From Tindallia sp. MSAO_Bac2 (GTDB taxonomy: Bacteria; Bacillota; Clostridia; Peptostreptococcales; Tindalliaceae): a stretch of DNA of 49,326 nt. Both the position numbers and the translations under genes were made by a program. The notes below the pieces were generated by a model. The model did not search any database. It saw only the letters and a program-made list of their open reading frames with translations, and was not told the DNA's origin. Of the stretch, positions 18,239-26,445 are shown one piece after another (the first letter of the stretch is position 1; every line of letters starts with the position of its first letter). The stretch covers positions 1 to 49,326 of the forward strand of contig QYZZ01000108.1 of the NCBI GenBank assembly GCA_003838145.1, in the 5' to 3' direction.

Positions 18239-19015
18239 CTAATTGGTTTCCCTGGGAGGTCCTGGAAAAAAAGCGTTGGTTTTCTGTGCATACGCTTCAA
18301 ATTCCGGATTGCCCTTGTATTTTTTCTCCAGCATGGGTACTCCGGACACGAATAGCAGCAGCCATGTGATCACCAGGGGACTGATGATACCTGTCCATCC
18401 CCATTCTACGGGTATGGCCATAATCCATAACCCCCACCACATGGTAGCCTCTCCAAAATAATTAGGATGCCGGGTGTAGCGCCACAAACCATGCTGAATG
18501 ATTTTTCCTTTGTTATCCGGATTCTTTTTAAATTCCCTGAGCTGGCGATCTCCTACGGATTCAAAGTAAAAACCAATAATCCAAACCGTCAGCCCTAAAA
18601 TTTCAAAAATGCCAAAGTCAGTCCGGGTTGACGCTTGCACCAGTAACACCGGATAGGCCACTACCATCATAAAAAAGCCCTGCAGCATGAAGACCTGAAG
18701 AAAAGCCCTTGGCACCACCCATTTACCCCATTCTTTTCGCCAGTTGGCATACCGAAAATCCTCCGGTTTTCCAATATTGCGTCGAATGATATGATAAGCC
18801 AATCGGCTGCCCCAAATCGTCACCAGAATCATGGCAACTGTTCCTCTGATTGTGAAGCTTTCTGATACCAGCCAGGCATAGACCGTAACGACAACAAACC
18901 CTGGTCCCCATCCCATGTCTACAATAGAGTTGTTTTTTATGACCTGTGCTACCACAAAAAAGAGCATAAAGTATGCAAAAACCACCAGTGCGGACCGTAG
19001 CAGTAATGATTCCAT
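18239..19015 (-). CDS. DUF1295 / steroid-reductase-like integral membrane protein
   Basis: A 258-residue membrane protein of the DUF1295 family, related to the C-terminal membrane domain of steroid 5-alpha-reductases and isoprenylcysteine methyltransferases. About six to seven hydrophobic helices are visible. The family signature is present: SIVDMGWGPGF near the N terminus, and GLWRYTRHPNYFGEATMWWG at about 178-197, whose Arg, His, Asn and Glu are expected to bind NADPH or SAM. The substrate is unknown; a lipid is likely. It starts three bases after the DhaL-DegV stop, so the two are cotranscribed, and a lipid substrate would fit that neighbour's fatty-acid link. Confidence 0.88.
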   Translation of the reverse strand: MESLLLRSALVVFAYFMLFFVVAQVIKNNSIVDMGWGPGFVVVTVYAWLVSESFTIRGTVAMILVTIWGSRLAYHIIRRNIGKPEDFRYANWRKEWGKWVVPRAFLQVFMLQGFFMMVVAYPVLLVQASTRTDFGIFEILGLTVWIIGFYFESVGDRQLREFKKNPDNKGKIIQHGLWRYTRHPNYFGEATMWWGLWIMAIPVEWGWTGIISPLVITWLLLFVSGVPMLEKKYKGNPEFEAYAQKTNAFFPGPPRETN

Positions 19016-19018
19016 GGT

Positions 19019-20818
19019 TTATGCCTCCTCCCATTCCTGAACCAGAGATACCGCAACGGCTCCTTTGCCGGAACTGAGGGCAACGATGGGTGATATACCA
19101 GTGATATACTTCGGTTCTTTACCCAGGATCTTCACCAGTTTTTCCCGGTATTCTTCCGCCTTATCCGGTGCATCTCCATGAACAATGCAATAATCCTTCA
19201 CTGGCTTTTCCTGATGAAGGGAATCCACAATCTCCATGATTTTTCGTGTGTTTGCTTTGCGGCTGAAGGCTTTGGCAAAAGCAACCCCTTTCCCCTTTTC
19301 ATCCAGTGATACTATAGGCTTTAGATTCAGCCATTTTGCCAGTTTACCCTTCATAGGGCTGACTCTTCCGCCCCGAACCATGTATTCAAAGGTTGCCACG
19401 CTGACATATATGTGGGTTTTGGGAATTAAACTTTTCACCAGATTTTTGACTTCCTCAAAGGTTTTTCCATTTTGTACGGCTTCAGCGGCACTCAAAACCA
19501 ATAATCCCTGAGCGCCAGAGTTTTTCAATGTATCAATAACGGCAATCCTTTCCTTTTTCCCATTGTATTTTTCAGCTTCATGAAGAATTGCCTGATACGT
19601 ACCACTAATGCTGCCGGAAACGGTTAAAACCAATACATGCTCGTAATGACTGACCAAGAAATCCAGGGTTTCGCGTATCCTGGTCACCGTTGGTTGAGAA
19701 GAAGTTGGGTACTCTTTTACCTTCTCTAAAAATGAAAAGATTTGTTCCGGGATGATGGTTACCCGATCAAGGTAAGGTGTTTCGCCTACTAACAGCTGAA
19801 GTGGAAGCAGGTGAATATGATATTGATCCATCATTGCTTTTGGAATATCAGCAATCGAGTCCGTGACAATTGCAATGGATGGTTTTTCGGATTCCATAGC
19901 GTCCTGCTGACGCCTCATGTCATCCACCTTTTGTTGTTTGATAACACCATACTGACTCATGTGAATAAATATTTCCTCCGGATGGTCTGTATGAAAATGA
20001 AACCGGATCCGATTAGGATTTCCGGCTACAATTACTGAGTCACCTTTGCCCATTAAATATTTCTTTATTTCTTCGAGAGGCATCTGTTTTCCGTCAAGAT
20101 ATCCTTCCGTGCAATACCGATACTCAATTTCCGATTTCATATGTCCTTCTTCCGGAAAGTCAATTACTTCTGCTGTCCGCTTCTCTCTTACCAGGGCCTT
20201 AATTTTACCAGGGCTCAGCACTTCTGTAATACCTTCCAGAAAATGCACCAATCCTTGTGCCCCCGAGTCAACAACAGACGCTTTTTTCAATACTTCCAGT
20301 TTTTCCGGAGTGCTTTTCAGGGATTCCCGGGCCCGATCCAATGATTTTGTTAAAACCTCGCCAAAGTCGTTACTCTTTTTTCCCAGCTCATAAAAAGCTT
20401 CCGCCCATTCTTTCAGGACAGTCAGCATCGTCCCTTCCACCGGATTTGCCATGGATTCATAAGCGTAAGGTATAGATCGTATTAAGGATTCGCCAAAGAC
20501 ATCAGTGGAAATCTCTTTATGCGGCTTCACCTCTTCTGCCAGTCCGTTTAAGAACTGTGCTAAAATAACGCCTGAATTACCTCTCGCTCCGGTTAGCGAC
20601 GCAGCAGCAATGGATTCAAATGTTTGATTCGCAGCAAGCTGCGGCTTCACTTCTTCCAAAATATGATTTAACGTCAAAGAAAGGTTGTTTCCCGTATCTC
20701 CATCCGCTACCGGGAATACATTTATTTCGTTCAGATGATGTCGCTGATGAGAAACCTTTCTGGCTCCTGCCATGATTGCATAGTAAACTCTCTTACCATT
20801 CAGGTAATATACTTTCAT
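19019..20818 (-). CDS. Fused DhaL(DAK2)-DegV protein, fatty-acid-kinase-like
   Basis: The 599 residues join two normally separate partners. Residues about 1-200 are a DAK2/DhaL kinase domain (INVFPVADGDTGNNLSLT metal-binding loop with its Asp residues; LTGARGNSGVILAQFLNG). Residues about 310-599 are a DegV/EDD fatty-acid-binding domain (IAIVTDSIADIP, YPTSSQPT, VLTVSGSISGTYQAI, RGGRVSPMKG). In Staphylococcus aureus the separate proteins FakA (DAK2) and FakB (DegV) make acyl-phosphate from free fatty acid for phospholipid synthesis, so by inference this is a one-chain FakA-FakB. The middle of about 110 residues resembles the FakA connector. GGAGGAAAAACA precedes the start. It is first in an operon with the DUF1295 gene and lies 99 bases behind the selenoprotein gene. 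Confidence 0.88.
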   Translation of the reverse strand: MKVYYLNGKRVYYAIMAGARKVSHQRHHLNEINVFPVADGDTGNNLSLTLNHILEEVKPQLAANQTFESIAAASLTGARGNSGVILAQFLNGLAEEVKPHKEISTDVFGESLIRSIPYAYESMANPVEGTMLTVLKEWAEAFYELGKKSNDFGEVLTKSLDRARESLKSTPEKLEVLKKASVVDSGAQGLVHFLEGITEVLSPGKIKALVREKRTAEVIDFPEEGHMKSEIEYRYCTEGYLDGKQMPLEEIKKYLMGKGDSVIVAGNPNRIRFHFHTDHPEEIFIHMSQYGVIKQQKVDDMRRQQDAMESEKPSIAIVTDSIADIPKAMMDQYHIHLLPLQLLVGETPYLDRVTIIPEQIFSFLEKVKEYPTSSQPTVTRIRETLDFLVSHYEHVLVLTVSGSISGTYQAILHEAEKYNGKKERIAVIDTLKNSGAQGLLVLSAAEAVQNGKTFEEVKNLVKSLIPKTHIYVSVATFEYMVRGGRVSPMKGKLAKWLNLKPIVSLDEKGKGVAFAKAFSRKANTRKIMEIVDSLHQEKPVKDYCIVHGDAPDKAEEYREKLVKILGKEPKYITGISPIVALSSGKGAVAVSLVQEWEEA

Positions 20819-20917
20819 TGTTTTTCCTCCTAAGTTGAAAAGGATTATTAATTAAGAAATATTTACCCACAATGGTGTTTATCTACGCATTGCTACATAA
20901 AAAAGTTGATGGCTTAA

Positions 20918-22198
20918 TTATGAGTCATTGTTTTTCTGTAAAAGTTGCAAGGTATCTTCTATCATTCTTTTTCTCAGTATACATTCCTGCTCAAAGGATA
21001 ATTCAGGATTACCCACAGGATGTGGTATCGCAATCCCAGGTAATATCCTTACTGCACCGACGGTTTTGGCAATGGGAGTGATGGTGCAAATTTGAACAGT
21101 AGGTATCCCGGCATTTTCCAGTTCTTTAGCAATCGTTGCACCGCAACGGGTACAAGTACCTCAAGTGCTGGTAAGAATCACGCCGTCAACGCCATTATTA
21201 TTTAGTTCCATTGCCATTTCTTTCCCCATTCTTTTTGCATCCGCAACGGAAGTCGAGTTTCCCGTGGTAGACAAAAAATAGGGGTATAGCTTACCAATTC
21301 TACCATTATTCTCCATTTCTCTCATTATATCCAGCGGTACGATCCGGTTAGGGTCATCGTTCCCATAAACCGGGTCATATCCGGCATGAACGGACTCATA
21401 GTCACCTTTTCTCAAAGCATTGATGCCGGAAATGTTATACCTGGAGTAAAATTTAGCTGTCGCTGCAGGTAAATGATTCGGGTTTCCATTGGGAACAATC
21501 CCGCCGGAGGTCACCAGCGCAATGCAGGCTTCTTCCACCTTTAAGATTGGTGGTGCTGCCTCGATAACATCGTAAGATGGTATTGGCACTTCTGATTCAT
21601 AGGGCTCATCATTCAGTTTTGCTACCAGCATATCCAGAGCCCTTACAGCTCCTGTCTTTTCTTTGAATACATTTACACGAATACCTTTAGGAATCAAAAC
21701 CGATTCTGGTTTTTCCAGTTCGGTTCCTTCCATAATCTTTTTTACAATCCCCGTCATAGCCTCAACTGTTTTTTTCATGGAAGCAGCTGATTTTCCGGAC
21801 TTAACGATGGTTACATCAGATTTATAAATCTCCACTGCAGGATTTTCTTCATATATAGCCGTAACAGCTGGAATATTCATTTCTTTTTCCACCCGGGAGC
21901 ATATTTCGCCACATGCCATTCCAAACCGTCCAGCATTAAATGCAGGCCCTGCTATTACTATATCCGGTTTGGCCTCTTTAATCATTATCATGATTTCCTC
22001 ACTGGCTTTTGACACGTTCTCTGAGAAATAGTTGTCTCCACAGATGATGGTTCTTGTCAATTCAGCATCTTTCAGTGCTTGCCTGAAAAGATTAGCGGTT
22101 CCAACAGCACCTTCTTTGAAAAGAGGTGGTATATTCGCCTGTTCCTCTCCACCAACTTGCCCGAAAAACTGATTGGTATAAATAACGATTCGTTTCAT
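20918..22198 (-). CDS. Glycine/sarcosine/betaine reductase component B, selenocysteine subunit (GrdB/GrdF/GrdH family)
   Basis: Substrate-specific component B reductively cleaves the C-N bond of glycine or its N-methyl derivatives and passes a carboxymethyl group to selenoprotein A. The frame runs from ATG 22198 (GGGGGAG upstream) through UGA at 21163-21161 (codon 346) to TAA at 20920-20918, 426 residues. Residues around the UGA read LTST-U-GTCTRCGAT, the canonical active-site motif of this family, so reading UGA as selenocysteine is secure. Translation stays open for 80 residues beyond it (IPTVQICTITPIAKTVG and so on). The N terminus RIVIYTNQFFGQVGGEE is typical. The partner proprotein gene lies 11 bases upstream. 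No grdA, grdC, grdD or grdX is in the window, and the substrate subtype cannot be told from sequence alone. Confidence 0.95.
21134..21163 (-). promoter_or_regulatory. Candidate SECIS hairpin of the GrdB-type gene
   Basis: Twelve bases after the UGA, CGTTGC (21148-21143) pairs perfectly with GCAACG (21139-21134) around a GGU loop. Position and loop G-U fit a bacterial SECIS read by SelB. Confidence 0.65.
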
Positions 22199-22209
22199 CC
22201 CACTCCCCC

Positions 22210-23490
22210 TTAAACGGTCACTGCACTTAGTTTACTGTACCCCTGAAGATTATGACTTCCCATAATTCCATGGACTTCTATTAACAGGCTGCCATCAGAC
22301 TGTACAGATCCGACAAAACCACCGGTTGTCCGCTCAATGCTTTTCAAGTCACCGATCACTTTTTTCATTGGCGGCAGTTGGATCATTGCATTACTATTCC
22401 CTGTTGTGACTACAGCATCCGCCAGAAGAGTTCCATCTGGCAGTGATTCTGATTTTCCATCCACACCGGCATCCTCATTAGTAATAATAACTGTTTTGAT
22501 TCCTTTTTTCTCCAGGGCTTCGCAGATCATCATTAAATCCGTTGTTGGATTGCCAAAACCTTCCTGCGATTGCACAACACCATCAGCTCCTATCAACTCC
22601 ACTAATCCGGCAGTTATTTCCTTGTTTCTGATTTTTTCTTCCAGGGTGATCATTAAAGGCGTCAGCACAATGCCTATAAAGCAAATCTCTTCGCCGTGGC
22701 GTTTAAAGCATTCTTCGATGATGGCGTTATTCTGATGATGATATGTCGTTGTTTTGGATCCGGGGGATACACAGTTTCCGCTGACAATGGCACCATCATA
22801 AACAGCAAGAGGAGAAACCAGAGTGGGTAGCATTTTTTTTGAATCTTTCCCAAAATAATAAGTGTCATGCAGCAGTCCCTGACTCATGCAATTGTAGACA
22901 TAAACCACCTTCGGAAGCTCCGGGTATTCACTTGCCAATTCGTATGCACTTTTCCAGCTAATGATTTTCTTGGTATAACCTTCCGTTTCACGCACACAAC
23001 GAGCTATAAACTCCGCAGCAGTAACCCCTGCCAACCTGACAACTTCTTCATGTTCATGAGGCTCGATTCCTGCCTGTTTTTCAATTTGGATTACAATATT
23101 ATTGAGATGCGCAAAGGGAGTATAATCTGTCAGGGGGCCAGACATGTCGATGATTCCTTCCTGAAATCCAACAATGGGGCCCGTTGTCACGACAGCACAG
23201 TTTTTTAGGGCGTAAGTTATTCCTTCACCTATGCCTTCAAACTCTCCTAATATACCCGGAAAGGCTGCCTGTTCATTCTTTGTTCTCGGCTCAATTACGT
23301 CTTTAACCGGCAGAATTCTCACGGACTCTCCAGGCCTTGCCAGATCAATTTCAACCTTGCTTACACGCATATCTTTCTTTATAACTCTTGTTATCTCTTC
23401 TCTGTTTAACGTCAGTTCGTGATCGATATATCGGGTTTCATCACCAAAAGCTATATTTTTTACAGCAAACTCCCTGATCTCCAGGTTCAT
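22210..23490 (-). CDS. Glycine/sarcosine/betaine reductase component B proprotein (GrdE/GrdG/GrdI family)
   Basis: Encodes the alpha and gamma subunits of component B as one 426-residue proprotein. In this family the chain is cleaved before a Cys that becomes a pyruvoyl group binding the substrate amine. Here the likely site is Asn239-Cys240 in AIVSGNCVSPGSKTTTYHHQNN, which would give halves of about 26 and 20 kDa. Other family blocks are TTGPIVGFQEGIIDMSGP, GVTAAEFIA and SQEGFGNPTTDLMMICEALE. Its ATG overlaps the permease stop codon (TAATG), so translation is coupled. It forms the complex with the selenocysteine subunit encoded next. The EamA and AEC permeases upstream presumably import the substrate. 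Confidence 0.94.
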   Translation of the reverse strand: MNLEIREFAVKNIAFGDETRYIDHELTLNREEITRVIKKDMRVSKVEIDLARPGESVRILPVKDVIEPRTKNEQAAFPGILGEFEGIGEGITYALKNCAVVTTGPIVGFQEGIIDMSGPLTDYTPFAHLNNIVIQIEKQAGIEPHEHEEVVRLAGVTAAEFIARCVRETEGYTKKIISWKSAYELASEYPELPKVVYVYNCMSQGLLHDTYYFGKDSKKMLPTLVSPLAVYDGAIVSGNCVSPGSKTTTYHHQNNAIIEECFKRHGEEICFIGIVLTPLMITLEEKIRNKEITAGLVELIGADGVVQSQEGFGNPTTDLMMICEALEKKGIKTVIITNEDAGVDGKSESLPDGTLLADAVVTTGNSNAMIQLPPMKKVIGDLKSIERTTGGFVGSVQSDGSLLIEVHGIMGSHNLQGYSKLSAVTV

Positions 23491-24359
23491 TAAACGCCCT
23501 CCTTCATTTTATGGTTCATTTTATTGGTAAAAGAAAGACTTGCCAGCCCTAAAATAATAAGTCCAATACCGGCCCATGCAATCAATGTCAAAGTTTCTCC
23601 AACAAAAAACACGCCTAAGAGTGCTGCTGTCATCGGTTCAGCTAAAGTAACTGTTACAGCGGTTGAAGCTGTTGTTAATTTGAGTCCGCTTGCGAAAAAA
23701 AGATAAGCTCCTGCTGTAGCAATAACACCCAGGTAAATGGATATGCCAAAGCCTTTAGGTTCGAGAATCCAAGAAGCATCACCAAATAACAACAAAGGTA
23801 GCAACAACAATCCACTGATGGAAAAAATAACCGCCACTACCGTTTCTGAATCATTATATAAAAGTAGCTCTTTACTGAAAATAATATAGATGGAAAACCC
23901 AAAGCCAGCTACAAGAGCGAGTAATATTCCAATGGGTTCAACACTTATTTCTGCATCATTTGCAAAAAACAACATCAAACAACCGGTTATTGCCATGAAA
24001 GTAGAAATCCACCATTCTCTCACCGGAGCTCTCTTCCACAGAATCCACTCCATCAATCCTGCCATTACCGGCGCACTTCCCAATGCCACTACCGTTCCCA
24101 CAGCAACACCGGTAATCGCTACAGATGAGAAAAAAACTGGCTGAAAGATTGAAATGCTGACTGCTGAAATCATCGTGTATTTTATTGGCATGTGCCGTAT
24201 ATGTAGTTTGCGTCGAATCAATGCCAATAAAAACAATGATGCTCCACCTCCTACCATCCGGACAGCTCCGATGGTTAAAGGAGTTGCTGCATCAGGCGCA
24301 ACGGTTTGAACGGTACCAGTGGTTCCCCAGAGAATCGCTGCAATTAATATATAAAGCAT
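23490..24359 (-). CDS. EamA/DMT-family permease
   Basis: A 289-residue protein with ten hydrophobic helices in two EamA repeats, first residues LYILIAAILWGTTGTVQTVAP and second repeat beginning near GILLALVAGFGFSIYIIFSK. The second repeat ends with the usual TLAEPMTAALLGVFFVGETLTL motif. Family members move amino acids, nucleosides or other metabolites, in or out. GGAGGG precedes the start. It is coupled directly to the reductase component B genes, so import of their substrate is a reasonable inference. The direction of transport is not shown by the sequence. Confidence 0.92.
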   Translation of the reverse strand: MLYILIAAILWGTTGTVQTVAPDAATPLTIGAVRMVGGGASLFLLALIRRKLHIRHMPIKYTMISAVSISIFQPVFFSSVAITGVAVGTVVALGSAPVMAGLMEWILWKRAPVREWWISTFMAITGCLMLFFANDAEISVEPIGILLALVAGFGFSIYIIFSKELLLYNDSETVVAVIFSISGLLLLPLLLFGDASWILEPKGFGISIYLGVIATAGAYLFFASGLKLTTASTAVTVTLAEPMTAALLGVFFVGETLTLIAWAGIGLIILGLASLSFTNKMNHKMKEGV

Positions 24360-24388
24360 TTTCTTCCCTCCAGCTGAAATGTTTTGAT

Positions 24389-25327
24389 TTAAAACAAAAA
24401 AACGGAAATAATCATGAATGCTGCAATACTTATAATCGTATGGATCACTGTAAAGTCACTGGCTTGCTCTCCTACTTCACGACTTCCATAGGCACTGGCA
24501 AGAATGGGAAACATCATGGAAGGCGGCATCAACAGAAAGGTAAAAAAGGCATAATTAAAGACAGGATCCGGAGCAATAATGCGATTGATCAAAAGAATTT
24601 TAAAAAGATATCCTATACCAAAAACTACCGAAATTCTAAGGACTAACAGCTTCATATTTCCTTTCATATAGGTAGGACTGAAGGTAATGCTGTATCCAAT
24701 CATTATCATAATCAGCGGCGTAGTAATGCCTGCCATGTATTCAATGGCAAGGTAAAAACCCTCTAATACAGCATAATGATGAATGGTATCCAAAAATCCG
24801 GTTTGATTAAAGAGTATCCCCAGGAACATACTGATTATAGTAGGAGTTTTAAAGAGCTTCAGTAACTGCCTTCCATCAGATGCTTCGTCTCCAAGTCCTA
24901 TTTTCATCTGTGCAAACAAAACCATCCATAAGAATAATTCCTGTCCCACTCCCAGCATTGTATACCTGCCTAAATTTTCGATACCATAAACAGCATTGAA
25001 TATGGGTATACCAATAAATGCATAGGAATTTCCAGACGTAACATAGGGCGTTAGTGGATGTCTGAACACGGGAAATTGATTCAGCCCTTTACCAATTAAT
25101 AAAAAAGTAGTTGACATAATAAACACAGATCCAAAAAGCAGGAAATAACCTGGCTGCATCTCCATATTAACAAAGGACATAAAGATCATTGCCGGCAACG
25201 CATATGTCATCATAAAGTTTTTCAGTTCTTTCATCCCTTTTTCTGTAAAAATCTGGTGACGCCGAAAGAGCCACCCCATTATTATAAAGATTACCATGGG
25301 AATCATCCGTGTTATCACTTGTGCCAT
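24389..25327 (-). CDS. AEC-family permease (auxin-efflux-carrier type)
   Basis: A 312-residue integral membrane protein with about ten helices in two five-helix bundles. N-terminal GWLFRRHQIFTEKGMKELKNFMMTYALPAMIF and the central GITTPLIMIMIGYSI and C-terminal LLMPPSMMFPILASAYG are typical of the AEC family (Pfam Mem_trans). Family members carry organic acids such as malate or malonate, or export auxin. It is the first gene of the operon AEC - EamA - component B. The ribosome-binding site is weak. A promoter with 17-base spacing lies about 50 bases upstream. Confidence 0.92.
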   Translation of the reverse strand: MAQVITRMIPMVIFIIMGWLFRRHQIFTEKGMKELKNFMMTYALPAMIFMSFVNMEMQPGYFLLFGSVFIMSTTFLLIGKGLNQFPVFRHPLTPYVTSGNSYAFIGIPIFNAVYGIENLGRYTMLGVGQELFLWMVLFAQMKIGLGDEASDGRQLLKLFKTPTIISMFLGILFNQTGFLDTIHHYAVLEGFYLAIEYMAGITTPLIMIMIGYSITFSPTYMKGNMKLLVLRISVVFGIGYLFKILLINRIIAPDPVFNYAFFTFLLMPPSMMFPILASAYGSREVGEQASDFTVIHTIISIAAFMIISVFLF

Positions 25328-25374
25328 AATCTCAGCTGCCTTCCATTATTTATTGAATTTTTGTTCTCTTCTCA

Positions 25375-25403
25375 TATTGTATGCCTCCGGTGGGTTTTTT
25401 GCA
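25375..25403 (-). promoter_or_regulatory. Promoter of the AEC - EamA - component B operon
   Basis: On the minus strand TTGCAA (25403-25398) and TACAAT (25380-25375) are separated by 17 bases, about 48 bases upstream of the AEC start. It lies just beyond the terminator of the formate dehydrogenase operon, making the two operons separate. Confidence 0.6.
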
Positions 25404-25412
25404 ACGCATAAA

Positions 25413-25446
25413 TCAGCCCTTCATCACCATGGTGATAAAGGGCTGA
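25413..25446 (-). terminator. Terminator hairpin after rnfD
   Basis: TCAGCCCTT (25413-25421) pairs with AAGGGCTGA (25438-25446), continued by ATCACC/GGTGAT with one mismatch between. The minus-strand tail is only TTTAT, so strength is uncertain. It ends the fdhE-fdnGH-rnfCD operon 20 bases after the rnfD stop. Confidence 0.7.
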
Positions 25447-25466
25447 ACAATTTTTCCACTTTGCCT

Positions 25467-26429
25467 CTATTGAGTTGGCATCGCAATTTTTTTAGGTTCG
25501 CTGAATGGTTTTCTCTTTGTTGCATTTTCAATGGCAGGAACAAAAGCATTCATGATCAGTATCGAGAAAGCTACGCCTTCTGTCGGGGCAAGACCAATCC
25601 GAAAAACAACTATCAAAATACCGATGGCTACACCAAACACAATTTTTCCTTTCTCTGTAATAGGACTGGTAACCCAGTCAGTTGCCATAAAAAATGCTCC
25701 CAGCATCAACCCTCCGGTCACCATATGCAAGAATGGGTTATGGCCCGTCAGGAGTGCCAGCACGAAAACAGTCAGCACAATAGAAACTGGAATTCTCCAG
25801 TTAATATGCCCACGGTATAAAAGGAATAATCCTCCCAAAATTAATGCAAGCGGAGACACCTCACCCATGGCACCTCCCGGATATGCCAAAAACAAACTTC
25901 CTGCTCCCGGTAATTCCAGGCCTTGGTGCATCATAGCAAGGGGAGTGGCATGTGTCATAACGTCAACAGGACCAAAGTTTACATTCCAGCGCATAAACTC
26001 TGTACTAACATTCACAAACCAGGGAGCAAGGAGTATCATTGATACTCTGCCAAAAAGGGCAGGATTGAAACGATTCCATCCCAGTCCTCCCATAAGTTCT
26101 TTAGCAATTCCAACGGCTATTACAGTAGCCAGAACACCTTTCCACCAGGCAGTTGTTGCAGAGTAGCAGAGCGCTACAAAAAGTCCCGTCAGTATCGCAC
26201 TGCCATCCCCGAGATTATGTCTTCGATTTTGAAATTTTCTGAATGCAATTTCTGTTAATGCTGCCGTTCCCATACAAACAGCAATAAAAAATACTGCATA
26301 CATCCTGAAGAAGTAAATTGACACAAAGGTAACCGGCATCAGCGCCAGCATAGTATCTCTCATTGCTTTTCCTACCGTTTCATCAGACTTTATATGAGGA
26401 GCAGGAGATGCATTGAGTTTTGGATTCAT
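25467..26429 (-). CDS. rnfD: RnfD-family flavinylated membrane subunit
   Basis: A 320-residue NqrB/RnfD-family membrane protein. In Rnf complexes RnfD carries covalent FMN on a Thr and helps move electrons and Na+ or H+. The chain shows about nine hydrophobic helices, the family block GDGSAILTGLFVALCYS, GGLGWNRFNPALFGRV, and the flavinylation motif T-H-A-T before PLA, with Thr162 the expected FMN attachment site. FMN transferase ApbE is not in the window. It starts 16 bases after rnfC with a good ribosome-binding site. Unlike normal rnfCDGEAB loci no G, E, A or B gene follows; a terminator does. It therefore probably works with the formate dehydrogenase encoded upstream, unless it is an operon remnant. 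Confidence 0.92.
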   Translation of the reverse strand: MNPKLNASPAPHIKSDETVGKAMRDTMLALMPVTFVSIYFFRMYAVFFIAVCMGTAALTEIAFRKFQNRRHNLGDGSAILTGLFVALCYSATTAWWKGVLATVIAVGIAKELMGGLGWNRFNPALFGRVSMILLAPWFVNVSTEFMRWNVNFGPVDVMTHATPLAMMHQGLELPGAGSLFLAYPGGAMGEVSPLALILGGLFLLYRGHINWRIPVSIVLTVFVLALLTGHNPFLHMVTGGLMLGAFFMATDWVTSPITEKGKIVFGVAIGILIVVFRIGLAPTEGVAFSILIMNAFVPAIENATKRKPFSEPKKIAMPTQ

Positions 26430-26445
26430 CTTTTTACCTCCTTTC

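Noticed and set aside
25531-26166. A 211-residue plus-strand ORF opposite rnfD.
   Set aside because: Shadow of rnfD; no ribosome-binding site and no recognisable domain.
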